Assembly: GCA_023014365.1 (NCBI GenBank)
Contig: JAEBUN010000003.1
Coordinates: 1,674,001-1,738,000, forward strand
Reading direction: 5' to 3'
Source of the DNA: Lepiota brunneoincarnata
Lineage: Eukaryota; Basidiomycota; Agaricomycetes; Agaricales; Agaricaceae
DNA length: 64,000 bases
Shown here: piece by piece, positions 42,484-52,150 of the stretch
How the letters are laid out: each line of letters starts with the position of its first letter
How positions within the stretch are numbered: the stretch's first letter is position 1
Made by a program: the position numbers and the translations under genes
The notes under the pieces: generated by a model
Database searches by the model: none
Seen by the model: the letters and a program-made list of their open reading frames with translations, nothing else
What the model was told of the DNA's origin: nothing

Positions 42484-45400
42484 CCGGTAACCACGAAGAC
42501 TCTTCTTCGGTGTCTTCATAACCTAACCAAATGACTTTGTAGAGGAGTTTGCATGCGCGGCGCCGATCAGTCTTTGAGTCGACGATGCGAGCGATCTCGT
42601 ATTCTGGTTCGCTGTCGATAGAAACTGGTGCAGGTGGCGGGTCCGATTGGGCGGGTATGGTATTAGGTGTGGCCGGTTCAAGCATAGAAACATGGAAGAC
42701 GGGGTGTACTCCACGCATGGAGTCAGGAAGTCAGAGTATAAAGGAATGGGTACCTGCTTGTGCAATGATCTCATAAGGCCCAAGGAACTTTTCGGAGAGT
42801 TTTTTGGAAGGACAGGTGGTGCGGAAGAATTGGGCTTTTACGAATACCTTTTGTCCAACCTTGAAGTCCGGGGCAGGAAGTCGGCGGATGTCGGTGGAGG
42901 CCTGATAGCATTGCTGGGCTAACGTTATTTCAGACTTCAAGGTGGTATGTAGGTCATCAAGATCAACGGCAAAATGGCGGGCCCAAGCGGAGGCGAGATC
43001 GCGTTCAGGATGAACTGTGATGTTCGGATGGTATCCTTTATTAGCGAAGAACGGGGAGATACCGGTGGTGGCACTAGGAGCGTTGTTGTAAGTGAACTCG
43101 GCTAGTGGTAGTAATTTGGACCAATTGTCCTGTTGGTAGTTACAGTAGACCCGAAGATATTGTTCGAGGGTCTGGTTGGTGCGTTCCATCTGTCTGTCGC
43201 CTTCTGGATGGTAGCCTGAAGTGAAATGTAACTTCATATCAAGGGCTTGTCCCAATGAGCGGAAGAAGTGGGAGACGAATTCAGAGCCATGGTCGGAGGT
43301 AACATGTTCGGGTACGCCGTGCTTGGAGAAGACATGGAGGACAAATAGGCGGGCGAGGTTGGAGGAGGTGACGGTATCATAAGTCGGGATGAAGAGGGAT
43401 TGCTTGGTGAGTCTGTCAACGATTACTAGGATGGCGTCGTAGCCAGAGGAGGCGGGGAGTTTTTCGATGAAGTCCATGGAGATTGAATTCCAAGGGCGTT
43501 CAGGAATGGGGAGTTGTTTGAGGAGACTGTAGGGACGGTGGCGCTGGGGTTTAGACCTCATACAGGTGACACAAGACTTACAGAAATCCTTGACGAAGGT
43601 GCGGACACTAGGCCAGGTGTATTCACGCCGGATGAGTTCCAGCGTTTTGTTCTGACCGAAGTGGCCAGCTAGGACATGATCGTGCTTGTACTGGAGGACC
43701 CGAAGTCGGAGATTGTCGGCGTCAGGGACGTAGATTCTGTTGTCTAGGAGGAGGAAACCTTTATCGTTAACTGACCAATGGCCCTCTGGGCTAGCAAGAT
43801 GGGCGGAGGCGGTCGGATCCGCTGGTAGAGCGGCGAGGATATCGCGGTGTAGCTGGTTGAGATCCATGACTACAGCTGCGCGAAGGGAAGGGGCGTAAAG
43901 AGTGGTGGCGTGGACGGAGGCCGCGAGCTGTTCGTGGGTGAACACAGGCCGGAAGTTGTGCGGGTTGACTGATGCATAGTCGCTATTCCCCCCTTTAGGG
44001 TAGATGTCCCATCGTCTAGTTAGGGCATCAGGCTTGGTGCCGAGGCGGCCGGGTCGGAACCGGATGACGAGGTGGAATTGGGACAGGAACTCGGACCAAC
44101 GAGCTTGGCGGCGAGTAAGGATTTTGGTGGTACAGAAGTATTCGAGGTTCTTGTGGTCGGTGACTACATCAATAGTAAGAGGGGCACCCTCAAGATAGTG
44201 CCGCCAGATACGAAAAGCCTCAAATATCGCCAGGAGTTCCTTGTCGTGTGTGTCATAATTAAGTTCGGCCGTGTTAAAGGTGCGGGAATGGAATGCAACG
44301 GGATGGACCTCCCCACCATCAGTGATGATAGAGAGGATAGCCGCAAGGGCGTAGTCGGAGGCGTCAGTCTCGACAATGATCTGAGCATCAGGGGCCCAAG
44401 GAGTGAGGACAGGGGCGGATATGAATGCTTCTTTCAGGGAACTGAAGGCTTCGTGGCATTCGTCGGTGAAATTCCATTTCACGTCTTTGCGGGTGAGGCG
44501 AGTGAGCAGAACGACGATGTCAGAGTAACCGTGAATGAAGCGACGGTAGAAATTGGCGAAACCTAAGAAGGACTGGATGTCCTTGACTTTCTTGGGTTCC
44601 GGCCACTCCTGGATGGTCTTGACCTTAGATTGGTCCATTCGGAGACCGTCGGGGGAAAGAATGTAGCCAAGGTATTCCACTGTGTCAGAGTGGAACTGGC
44701 ATTTGTTGGGGCGGGCGTATAGACCGTGTTGTCGGAGCCGCTTGAGGACCTCCTTGACTTGGTCATGATGGATACTATGATTATCGGAGTATATCAGAAT
44801 GTCATCAAGATAGATGGTAACGCAGACGTCAAGCATATCCTTGAATATGTCGTTCATGAACCGCTGGAAGGTGGCGGGGGCGTTGGTGAGGCCGAAAGGC
44901 ATGACCATCCATTTGAAGGAGCCGTAGCAGGTCCGAAAGGCGGTCTTCCATTCGTCGCCATCAGCAACACGGACTAGATGGTACACGTGACGGAGGTCGA
45001 TTTTGGTATATACGCGGGCTTTGCGAGGGGAGTCTAAGAGGTTGGAGATGAGCGGAAGGGGGTAGCAGTCCTTCTTGGTAATACGGTTGAGACCTCTAAA
45101 ATCAACACATAAACGGAGGGAGCCATCCTTTTTCTTTATGAAGAGGACCGGGGCTCCATGAGGAGAAGTGGAGGGGCGAATGAAGCCAATAGATAAATGT
45201 TCGTCAATGAAATCACGTAGAGCTCCAAGCTCTGATTGTGAAAGGGAGTAAATGGTACCGACCGGAGGTTGACCGCTGTCCTCTAGGTTAATCTGGAGGT
45301 CGTAAGGGCGGTGTGGAGCGAGTGTGTCAGCACACGATTTACTGAAAACGTCAGCGAACTTGTGGTATTCCTCGGGGATGGACGAGAGGTCAGCCGGGTC

Positions 45401-46197
45401 ATCGGAGACAGAAGAAGACGTGGCTGATGTGGAGGCGGCGGAGAGGTTGATTCGGAATTGTTGGGAGCCAGGGAGCTTGGCAGCACGGATAAAGGCAGGA
45501 GCGTTTATCAGGGAGATATGCGGTTTTGCAATGGGGACAGGTTGGGACGAGGTCCCGGACAGGGGTGGTGAACCTAGGTCAGGAGAGTCAGGGGTGGCCA
45601 TAGGCGGGGCCGATGCGGGTGCGACGCAGGTAGAGACGGAAGCAGGATTCTCGAGTAGGGATGGCCGGAAAGTGATACTGCCCAAAACCCAGTCAATCAA
45701 CGGATTGTAGCAGGTGAGCCAGTTGTGTCCTAAGACCACAGAACAGGAAGAGTTGAGCCGGGTGACATAAGTGTCCAAAATGATAGATTCACCAGAGGGG
45801 AAAGATACAGGCAGTTGCGCAAGCTCCGTAACGTAGGCATTTGAGGTCCCATCAAATAACCGAAGTTCAATAGCCGGGATGGGCAAAGTTGGAATACTAT
45901 GAGAACGAACAAAAGATGAGTCCACAAAACAGTAAGTAGAACCACTATCAACAAGAGCTTTGAAAGGAGAAAGAGAAGAGAAATCAGAACTAACTACATT
46001 GTCCGTTGTAGAAATCGGGTCCAAAGCGGAGAGTACGGAAGCGGAGACAGAAGATACAGAAGTAATTAAAGGAGAAGTTAATGTGATATGAAAGGAGTTC
46101 GGGTCGGAAAGAGCGGACGCATTGAGACGGAAACTCTCTGGGGCACAGCAGAGTTCAATGCGATCCTCAGTCTGTGCAGAGGCCTGAGGACCGCCGA
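42398..46197 (-). pseudogene. pol: Gypsy2 pol: protease - RT - RNase H - integrase - chromodomain, one nonsense codon
   Basis: Open in the -1 frame from the gag stop. Protease ALVDSGSTYCFVD (near 45950); RT with VDFRGLNRIT, MVMPFGLTNAPATFQ and YLDD (near 44820); RNase H ETDASDYAL (near 44365); integrase with HHCC zinc finger (H...GHFGQ...CKSCVTC, near 43640-43560), catalytic D in SMDFI, D in TSDHGSEF, E in RQMERTNQ; a C-terminal chromodomain (EYEIARIVD...YKVIWLGYEDTEEESSWLPATEL, 42630-42450) that in chromoviruses directs integration to heterochromatin. The only break is TGA at 42731-42733 (SFIL stop LPDSM), plausibly CGA to TGA, which removes the chromodomain. The last 86 bases overlap the antisense gene's final exon. 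Confidence 0.92.
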
Positions 46198-47598
46198 CTA
46201 TTTTTCCGAGCTCGGGAGAGCCGGCGCGTCTGTTTCAGGGAGCTGAGCCTGTTGGCCTTTAGCCTTGGCATCAGGGAATTTTTTCTTGTCGCAGTTAGCA
46301 GCCCTGTGATTGGGATCTGCGCAGACAAGGCAGAGGTTATTGTCGAAACGTCGTTGACGTTCCTCGGGGGTTAATTTACCGTCCTTACCAAGTTTACTAG
46401 TAAGGTCAGATTTGGGCGGGGCTGATTTCTGACCGGCGGACGGGTTGGGCGGATTGCCCTTGAAGCTGGTGTTGGGCATGCTGCCTCTGTTATTATTGGC
46501 AGGCTTGGCGGCAGGTTGCGGGTTGGTCAGGGTGGAAGGGGATGGGTTACCTCCAGGTTTCCTAGAGGCAGTCGGGTCCGAAGCGGATTTGGCATGGGCC
46601 TTCTCGCGTTGGCGCTCCCAGTAGCGAGCGTCGATCTTCATCGCTGCTGCTCGCATTTCGATGAAGGTGTCGGGCTTGCCATCAGGCCGATTGGACAGAA
46701 TGTCCTGGATGCGGTCGGGGAGGCCTTTGTAGTAGTGGTGACAAAATACTTCGTCACCCCAGCGGAGTTGGCCAGCCAGGCGGAGAAAGTCGATGTTGTA
46801 GACGGCGATCTTCTCGTCGTAGCGCATTTGGAGGGAGTCGAGCTGCTCAGCAGCTTCTCCGGTCGGATCCGCGGGACCGAAATTGGTCTGCAGCTCCAGG
46901 GTGAACTGGTCCCAGTCCTCGATCCAGTTGTGCATTATTCCGTGGTTGTCGGCCTCGTCGAGGCCGATTTCGAAGTGTTGCTGTGCCACGCCTGTGAGGT
47001 ATGTCAACGCAAAGTTGACCTTGGTGGCGGGGATAGCAAACTGGGCTGGGTTGGTATGGAAATAGAGTCGGCATTGGAAGAGGAAGGGTTTGAGTTTGGC
47101 AGGGTCGGAACCTGTAAAGATGTCAGGTTCGCGAGCTTTGGTACGGGGAGTTCGAGGAGGCTGTGGGGCTTGAGAGTTCCCACGGCCATCCATTTGATCG
47201 GCTATGTGTTGGAAAACTCGGAGTATGAGTCTATCATGGTTGTCTCGGGTGTTGCCAGGTGGAATGTTGTTGTTGTTGTCGCCGTTGTCTGATGGTTCGT
47301 CATCGCCCGGGGGCCCGTCCCCGTTGTCAGGATAGTCATTGGGATCACCAGGGTTGCTGGGATCAGGATTGGGGTCGGGGCCGTCGTCGGGGCCGTCGGG
47401 AGTCCGGAATACTGAAGGTTGTATATCTTCAGAGAACCGGTCTGGGGTCGAGGGCACGATAGATTGTCGGCGAGAGCGAGAAGCCCTTGGGGAGTCAGGT
47501 TGCAGTTCCTCGGAAGGAGGTTGTCGAGTGATGCGTTTGCTACGGCGAGCGGCTGGAGTTACCAGAGTGCGAGTATGGGTAACTGTTCGAGAGACCAT
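46198..47598 (-). CDS. gag: Gypsy2 gag, 466 aa, intact
   Basis: Structural protein of the virus-like particle. Order: basic N-terminus (AARRSKRITRQ), an Asp/Pro-rich low-complexity stretch (PDDGPDPNPDPSNPGDPND), the retrotransposon gag core (REPDIFTGSDPAKLKPFLFQ, about 160-180, through NWIEDWDQFTLEL), a Ser/Pro/Asn-rich linker, and a CCHC knuckle CLVCADPNHRAANC (C-x2-C-x4-H-x4-C, about 430). Uninterrupted from ATG 47598 to TAG 46198-46200. The last codons before the stop contain an A5 run where pol can be entered in the -1 frame. Confidence 0.92.
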   Translation of the reverse strand: MVSRTVTHTRTLVTPAARRSKRITRQPPSEELQPDSPRASRSRRQSIVPSTPDRFSEDIQPSVFRTPDGPDDGPDPNPDPSNPGDPNDYPDNGDGPPGDDEPSDNGDNNNNIPPGNTRDNHDRLILRVFQHIADQMDGRGNSQAPQPPRTPRTKAREPDIFTGSDPAKLKPFLFQCRLYFHTNPAQFAIPATKVNFALTYLTGVAQQHFEIGLDEADNHGIMHNWIEDWDQFTLELQTNFGPADPTGEAAEQLDSLQMRYDEKIAVYNIDFLRLAGQLRWGDEVFCHHYYKGLPDRIQDILSNRPDGKPDTFIEMRAAAMKIDARYWERQREKAHAKSASDPTASRKPGGNPSPSTLTNPQPAAKPANNNRGSMPNTSFKGNPPNPSAGQKSAPPKSDLTSKLGKDGKLTPEERQRRFDNNLCLVCADPNHRAANCDKKKFPDAKAKGQQAQLPETDAPALPSSEK

Positions 47599-47638
47599 GG
47601 TTAGAAAGATTCAGAGTGTGGTGGACAGGAGGAGTGTG

Positions 47639-47649
47639 AGTCTGATAAT
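47639..47649 (-). promoter_or_regulatory. Gypsy2 putative self-primer-binding site
   Basis: Two bases inside the 5' LTR, the minus strand reads ATTATCAGACT. Its complement AGTCTGATAAT occurs in the LTR at the predicted transcript start, so the RNA 5' end could fold back and prime, as in Tf1. There is no TGG-type tRNA site here. The same pair exists in copy 1. Confidence 0.7.
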
Positions 47650-47651
47650 AC

Positions 47652-48312
47652 TGTTAGAGCCGTTGCGGGTCGGGACCAAGGCGGAGCGTCGGGGTGGTAA
47701 CCTTGTTATAAGGTAACTGGGGGACAGGGCGAAGTCAGTACGTAGACTTCGGGACCGAGGCGGAGTACGTCAGGTGGGGGGTTGGACTTGCGGCCTCAGC
47801 GTATGTGCTGTGCCCTCCTACTGTCCTAGTCCGTATTTCAGGAAGTCGGGGCCGAAGTGGAGCAAGGCAGAAGAGAGGAGAAGATAGAGAACAGGGAGCT
47901 GGTCCGCTGCTCGATTTGATTATCAGACTGAGGAGTACAAGCCAAGTACCTACGGTATATATACTACTGGCCTTACGAACTATGACTCGTACTGACTACA
48001 TGCGGAGCAAAGCAGAGACCGATCTAGTTACAAATGGATTACGAACGGATTACGAATGGAATGGAAACGGGTACAGGTATGGAGACTAATAACGTATCTT
48101 GACTACGGACGGGAAATGGAGACGGGGGTATGAGACACCAAGGGTCAGGCGACCACGGCACGTGTGGAGGTGGTCGCGTGATCGGGGCAGGGGGTTGCAG
48201 TCGGAGCAGGTCGGGGCCGAGTCGGAGGGCAGAGGGTTATTGTGTGGAACACATGTGGAGTCGAGAAGCCGAAGTTTAAATGATTAGACTCTGAGTTGGC
48301 ATGGATATGACA
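47652..48312 (-). repeat. Gypsy2 copy 2 5' LTR (661 bp)
   Basis: Same ends and length as the 3' LTR. In transcript (minus) orientation a TATATATA box (47956-47963) lies about 30 nt upstream of AGTCTGATAAT (47929 down to 47919), the predicted transcript 5' end. Confidence 0.95.
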
Positions 48313-50083
48313 TGATGAGACAGCCTGTCATTTTGATGATGGATCCAAGGATGAGGGAGAGGAGTTTGAGTTGATCAAAGAAGATCTGGGGGCTGCAGAT
48401 CTGTTACCCTTGGAAGCCTTCTGTGATGAGATCAACAGTTGCTCTGGCTTCAACCAGGGTCTGGTGCATGATGTGTATGATTTTGAGTATGAGCTGGATC
48501 AAGCTTGGGAAGAGTACTTGGATGAACAACAGGCTAAACTTAGGGTTATAGAAGACCCAGCATGCCCAGAAAACCACTGACAAGTACTAAGCTTAATGAT
48601 GGATGTCAGGCTAGTGCCAGATTTCAAAGAGGAAAAGTTGACCGAGATAGAGGAAGTGTATGATGAATTGCGTAGGACAGATACAGTGCAAATACAAGAC
48701 AGAAGAATACCCAAAGTCAGGGAATTCCTGAAAACAGGAGGCAGTAGCACAGCTGAAGGCTTGGATGAGCCAGATCTGCATAAGCTTAAGTATATGGTGG
48801 AGCATTTCTTCTTGGATGAAAAGGGGAGACTGTATAGGACGAGTCCTAGTGGTCAACATCAGCTAGTGGTGGATAAGGAGCAGTGTATGTATATGTTGTG
48901 AGCCAGCCATGACTTCCTAGGACACAGAGGAATATATGCAACCACTAAGCTTATAACGCAGAGGTTCTGGTGGCCAGAAGTTGAAGGAGACATAGCTTGG
49001 TATGTGCAATCATGCCATCTATGCCAGCAATGGCAAAAGGTGATCATCAAGATGCCACTAATAGTAACACCCATGCCATTGATATTCCAAGTGCTACATG
49101 TGGACACATTACATATGATACCAAGTTCTAATGGGTGTAGTTACATTGTGCATGGAAGGTGTGGACTGTCATCCTGGATGGAGGCAAAAGCTTTGAGAAA
49201 AGAGAATGCTAGTTTGATTGCACAGTGGTTATTTGAAGATATTATTTGCCGATGGGGCTGTATAGTGAAGATTGTCACAGACAACGGTTCTCTATTTAAG
49301 AAAGCTGTTCAATGGCTGGAAGAAAAATATGGGATAAAGGGAGTAATGATATCTCCTTACAATTCCAAAGCAAACAGGATTATTGAGAGACCCCACTGGG
49401 ATGTGTGGCAAATGTTGTACAAAGCTACAGATGGAGATGTCAAAAAGTGGTATTGGCACCTACTGCATGTTATGTGGGCAGATCGGATAACCATTAGAAA
49501 AGGAATGGGGTGTTCTCCATACTTTCTGGTAACCAGAGCACACCTGACACTACCTCTGGATGTCAAAGAGGCCACTTGGCTAGTACAACTACTGAATAAG
49601 TACTTAACCACAGCCAAGTTGATAGGATATCAAGCTCAGGCTTTGGCAAAACATGTTCAGCATGTTGAGGAGATGCATCAGCATGTTTTGGCCACTAAGC
49701 TTAGCAAGGCTTGGGAGATGGAACAACAAGCAGTGCATAAGATAAGAGATTATCACTTCAGCCTAGGAGATTTAGTATTAGTGAGAAATATGGCTATAGA
49801 AAGCTCAGCAGACAGGAAGATGAAACCCAGGTATCTAGGACCCATGGTGGTCATATCTAGATCAAAAGGAGGATCTTATATCCTGGCAGAGTTGGATGGT
49901 TCTGTATGGCAGAATGAAGTGGCAGTGTTCAGAGTAATTCCCTACTTAGCCAGAAAACATATGCCGTTACTGCTGGAGTTACAAGAATTGATAGACCTGT
50001 CACCAGAGGGACTGAAGACCCTGGAGGAGACTACTGAGGATGAGCCTAGTGACAGATGGGAGCCAGAAGAGTTGGGAGGATAG
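48313..50083 (+). pseudogene. Gypsy1 pol continued: integrase and C-terminus
   Basis: Resumes the frame broken by gypsy2 (GDETACHFDDGSKDEGEEFE). Integrase: zinc finger HDFLGHRG...CHLCQQ (H-x4-H, C-x2-C), catalytic D in LHVDTLHM, D in VTDNGSLF and E in RIIERPHWD, all present. C-terminal GPY-like region ([18 protein letters not shown]). A TGA at 48899-48901 (MYML stop ASHD) and a TGA at 48578-48580 break it; a TAG ends it at 50081-50083 after EPEELGG. Confidence 0.8.
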
Positions 50084-50159
50084 AAAAAACCTGATAATGT
50101 GGACAGAACTATCTACTTATCAAAGGAAAACTATCCTAGGAACTGTCAAAGCATTAAGC

Positions 50160-51508
50160 TTAAGTGGGGGAGGACTTGTCCAAGTCAGAGAGGTTGCGCA
50201 GAAGGTTTTTGAGATGGATGCGCTCTTGAATAAGGAATTGGAACCTCTTTAAGTTGGCTTCAAGTGAGGGAATAACCTCGATGAAGTCCCAGCTGAGCAA
50301 ATTAAGGTCACATTTGACCGACCGAGTGTCATCACTGCAAGATTTGGACTTGGACTCATTGCGAGAGTGAGACAGGAGATTTTGGAGTTCCTGGAGCAAA
50401 TGAGCTGGCCAGGATAAGTGTCAGAATTGTTAAGCTTAGTGAATAGAAGTGAGAAAATGCCTACCAGATAAGCCTGCAAAGGTGCGCTCATCAGAAACAG
50501 ACTTGGTACAGGCACCCTTGGCAGTATTGGCATTGGCTTTGGCTAGAACCTGTTCAGCCCGGGCATAACAGCAGTGTTTAGTGTTCATATTGGGAACTTG
50601 ACAATAGGGAAGAAGATGGATGGTGCCTTTAGACAATGAGGACTTTTTGATGGTCTCCTAAAGAGAGAGGAGGTCAGAATCAGTGGTTAGGGGGAGTGGA
50701 GCTGGTGCACCACATCAGAGGTAGACAAATGACACTTGCAATAAGGCAGAACTACACAAACCTCTTCGATGATAGCTTGAGAGACCTCCTTATTGACCAT
50801 CATGTCCTGAAGGTGAGCGATGATCTCAGCCAATATAATAGGTTGAGAAGCAGCTAGATTACTGTGTCAGCACCAGTTGCTTGGAAGTTGGAAGCACTGG
50901 TCATACTCTCAGCAGGCTCAGTATCGGTGTCTACCACAACAGCAGCAGAGACAGGGGCCTTGCAACCCTTGTGAGGCTAAGCTTATATATGAGAAGATGA
51001 TGGGAGCCAATAGAACACTAAGCTTACATGTTTGGGGATAGCAGAGCCTTCAGCAGCATTAGAGGAAGTAGAGCCAGTCGTGGACAATGGGTTCTGAGCC
51101 TCTTCAGTCCTGGTCTTGTGGGATTCCTCAGAGTGGACATGATTAATGCAGCTACAGCATTCAGAAAGCACCTTATAGATCATGGGCATCTCATAAGACA
51201 AATGGTAGTTGTTTTGGTAAATTTCGTAGAGCTTGCAAATATGGAAGATGTAGTCCTGGTTGGCATGAAGCTTGATAGCCTCAGTGTCCTCTGATAATGC
51301 TTCAATATAAACAGACTAGAAAGCAATTGAGCAATGACGAGGAAGACAGAAGAATAAATAAGCATACCCCAGGAGCATCGAACACAAGGAGAGCCTTCTC
51401 AATGAGGGGATGAGCAACTTGACTGTTTTGCAGGCACTGGAGATGACCTTTGGCATTACTAATGAGATTGTCAAGCTTGACCTGGAGATGGGGGATAGAA
51501 GAAGCCAT
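50160..51508 (-). CDS. Gypsy1 antisense gene 2: intact six-exon gene, 339 aa, unknown function
   Basis: Exons by my reading, on the minus strand: 51508-51368, 51315-51028, 50967-50907, 50853-50762, 50657-50465, 50404-50160 (total 1,020 bases = 339 codons + TAA). All introns are GT...AG, 52-104 nt, and one has a clear branch-point motif (GCTGAC). No stop or frameshift is needed. The protein starts MASSIPHLQVKLDNL, is helix-rich (heptad-like LDNLISNAKGHLQ, EIIAHLQDMM, ERIHLKNLLRNLSDL), has a Ser/Thr-rich middle and scattered Cys, and ends DLDKSSPT. No family recognised. It lies between integrase and antisense gene 1, opposite to gag-pol. Its integrity contrasts with the stop-riddled pol of the same element. 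Confidence 0.7.
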
Positions 51509-51552
51509 TTTCTTGCGAAGGGTGTCTGCTAGAATGAGATGTCACTCCCTCG

Positions 51553-51560
51553 CTTTTATA
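51553..51560 (-). promoter_or_regulatory. TATA box of antisense gene 2
   Basis: Minus strand reads TATAAAAG about 45 bp upstream of the ATG at 51508, at a spacing usual for fungal promoters. Confidence 0.55.
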
Positions 51561-52150
51561 AGAAAAGGCTGTTGGCAGTGATGACAAATCATAACAAGTG
51601 GATGAAAAGCACCCTCCACCCTAAGCTTATGACCTGAGAGGCCTAAGAAACCTGTAATCTTGAGTAGCCAGCCTTTAACAGACTAGCTGAACCACAGTTG
51701 CCTTATTAGGTAACATGTCGCCAGGGTCTTGTGGTTATCAGTGTGCACAGGGATTCTGATGGAACAGTGAGGGCACCAATTTCAATTTGGCTAGGGGGAG
51801 ATGGGCCCCAAGTGGCACTTCAGTTTGATGTAAGTTTTTTTTGTGGCACATGAACACTGTGTACAGGCTGGTTCAGGTTCAGGCTTGTAAGAAAGCCAGA
51901 ACAGATGACTGGGTCACTACACATTGCAGATCATGGCGCGTTGAGGTGTCAATAGACATTGCAGAAGTATCAGAGAAATATCTGATGAGCGTATAAGCAG
52001 CTGGAAGCCTTAGCTTAGCTCAGGGTCTTCAGAAGGGCCTCAAGCTTAACTCAGAAAGATACCAAGAGACAAGAATCTTTAATTGTGAATGTATCTACAG
52101 GACAAAATAGGATGTTATATTCAAGAGATAAAGGTATAAAAGGGGAGCAG
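51561..52150. other. Intergenic stretch between the two gypsy1 antisense genes
   Basis: No coding frame is evident. It contains TAAGCTTA cores (51621-51628) and a TATAAAAG on the plus strand (52134-52141) that would face away from the antisense genes. Confidence 0.4.

Larger units (their letters stand above)
40474..48312 (-). mobile_element. Gypsy2 copy 2, complete Ty3/gypsy chromovirus (7,839 bp)
   Basis: Two 661-bp LTRs, gag, pol with chromodomain on the minus strand, a polypurine tract and an antisense gene. Flanked by a perfect 5-bp TSD, TGATG (40469-40473 and 48313-48317), inside gypsy1 pol; removing it restores the gypsy1 frame. The self-priming-type site next to the 5' LTR and the chromodomain place it with the Tf1/sushi chromoviruses. 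Confidence 0.97.

Noticed and set aside
46516..47292. Plus-strand frame of 258 codons opposite gypsy2 gag
   Set aside because: Shadow of gag; it has no counterpart free of breaks in copy 1, no motifs, and the gag reading has a gag core and zinc knuckle.
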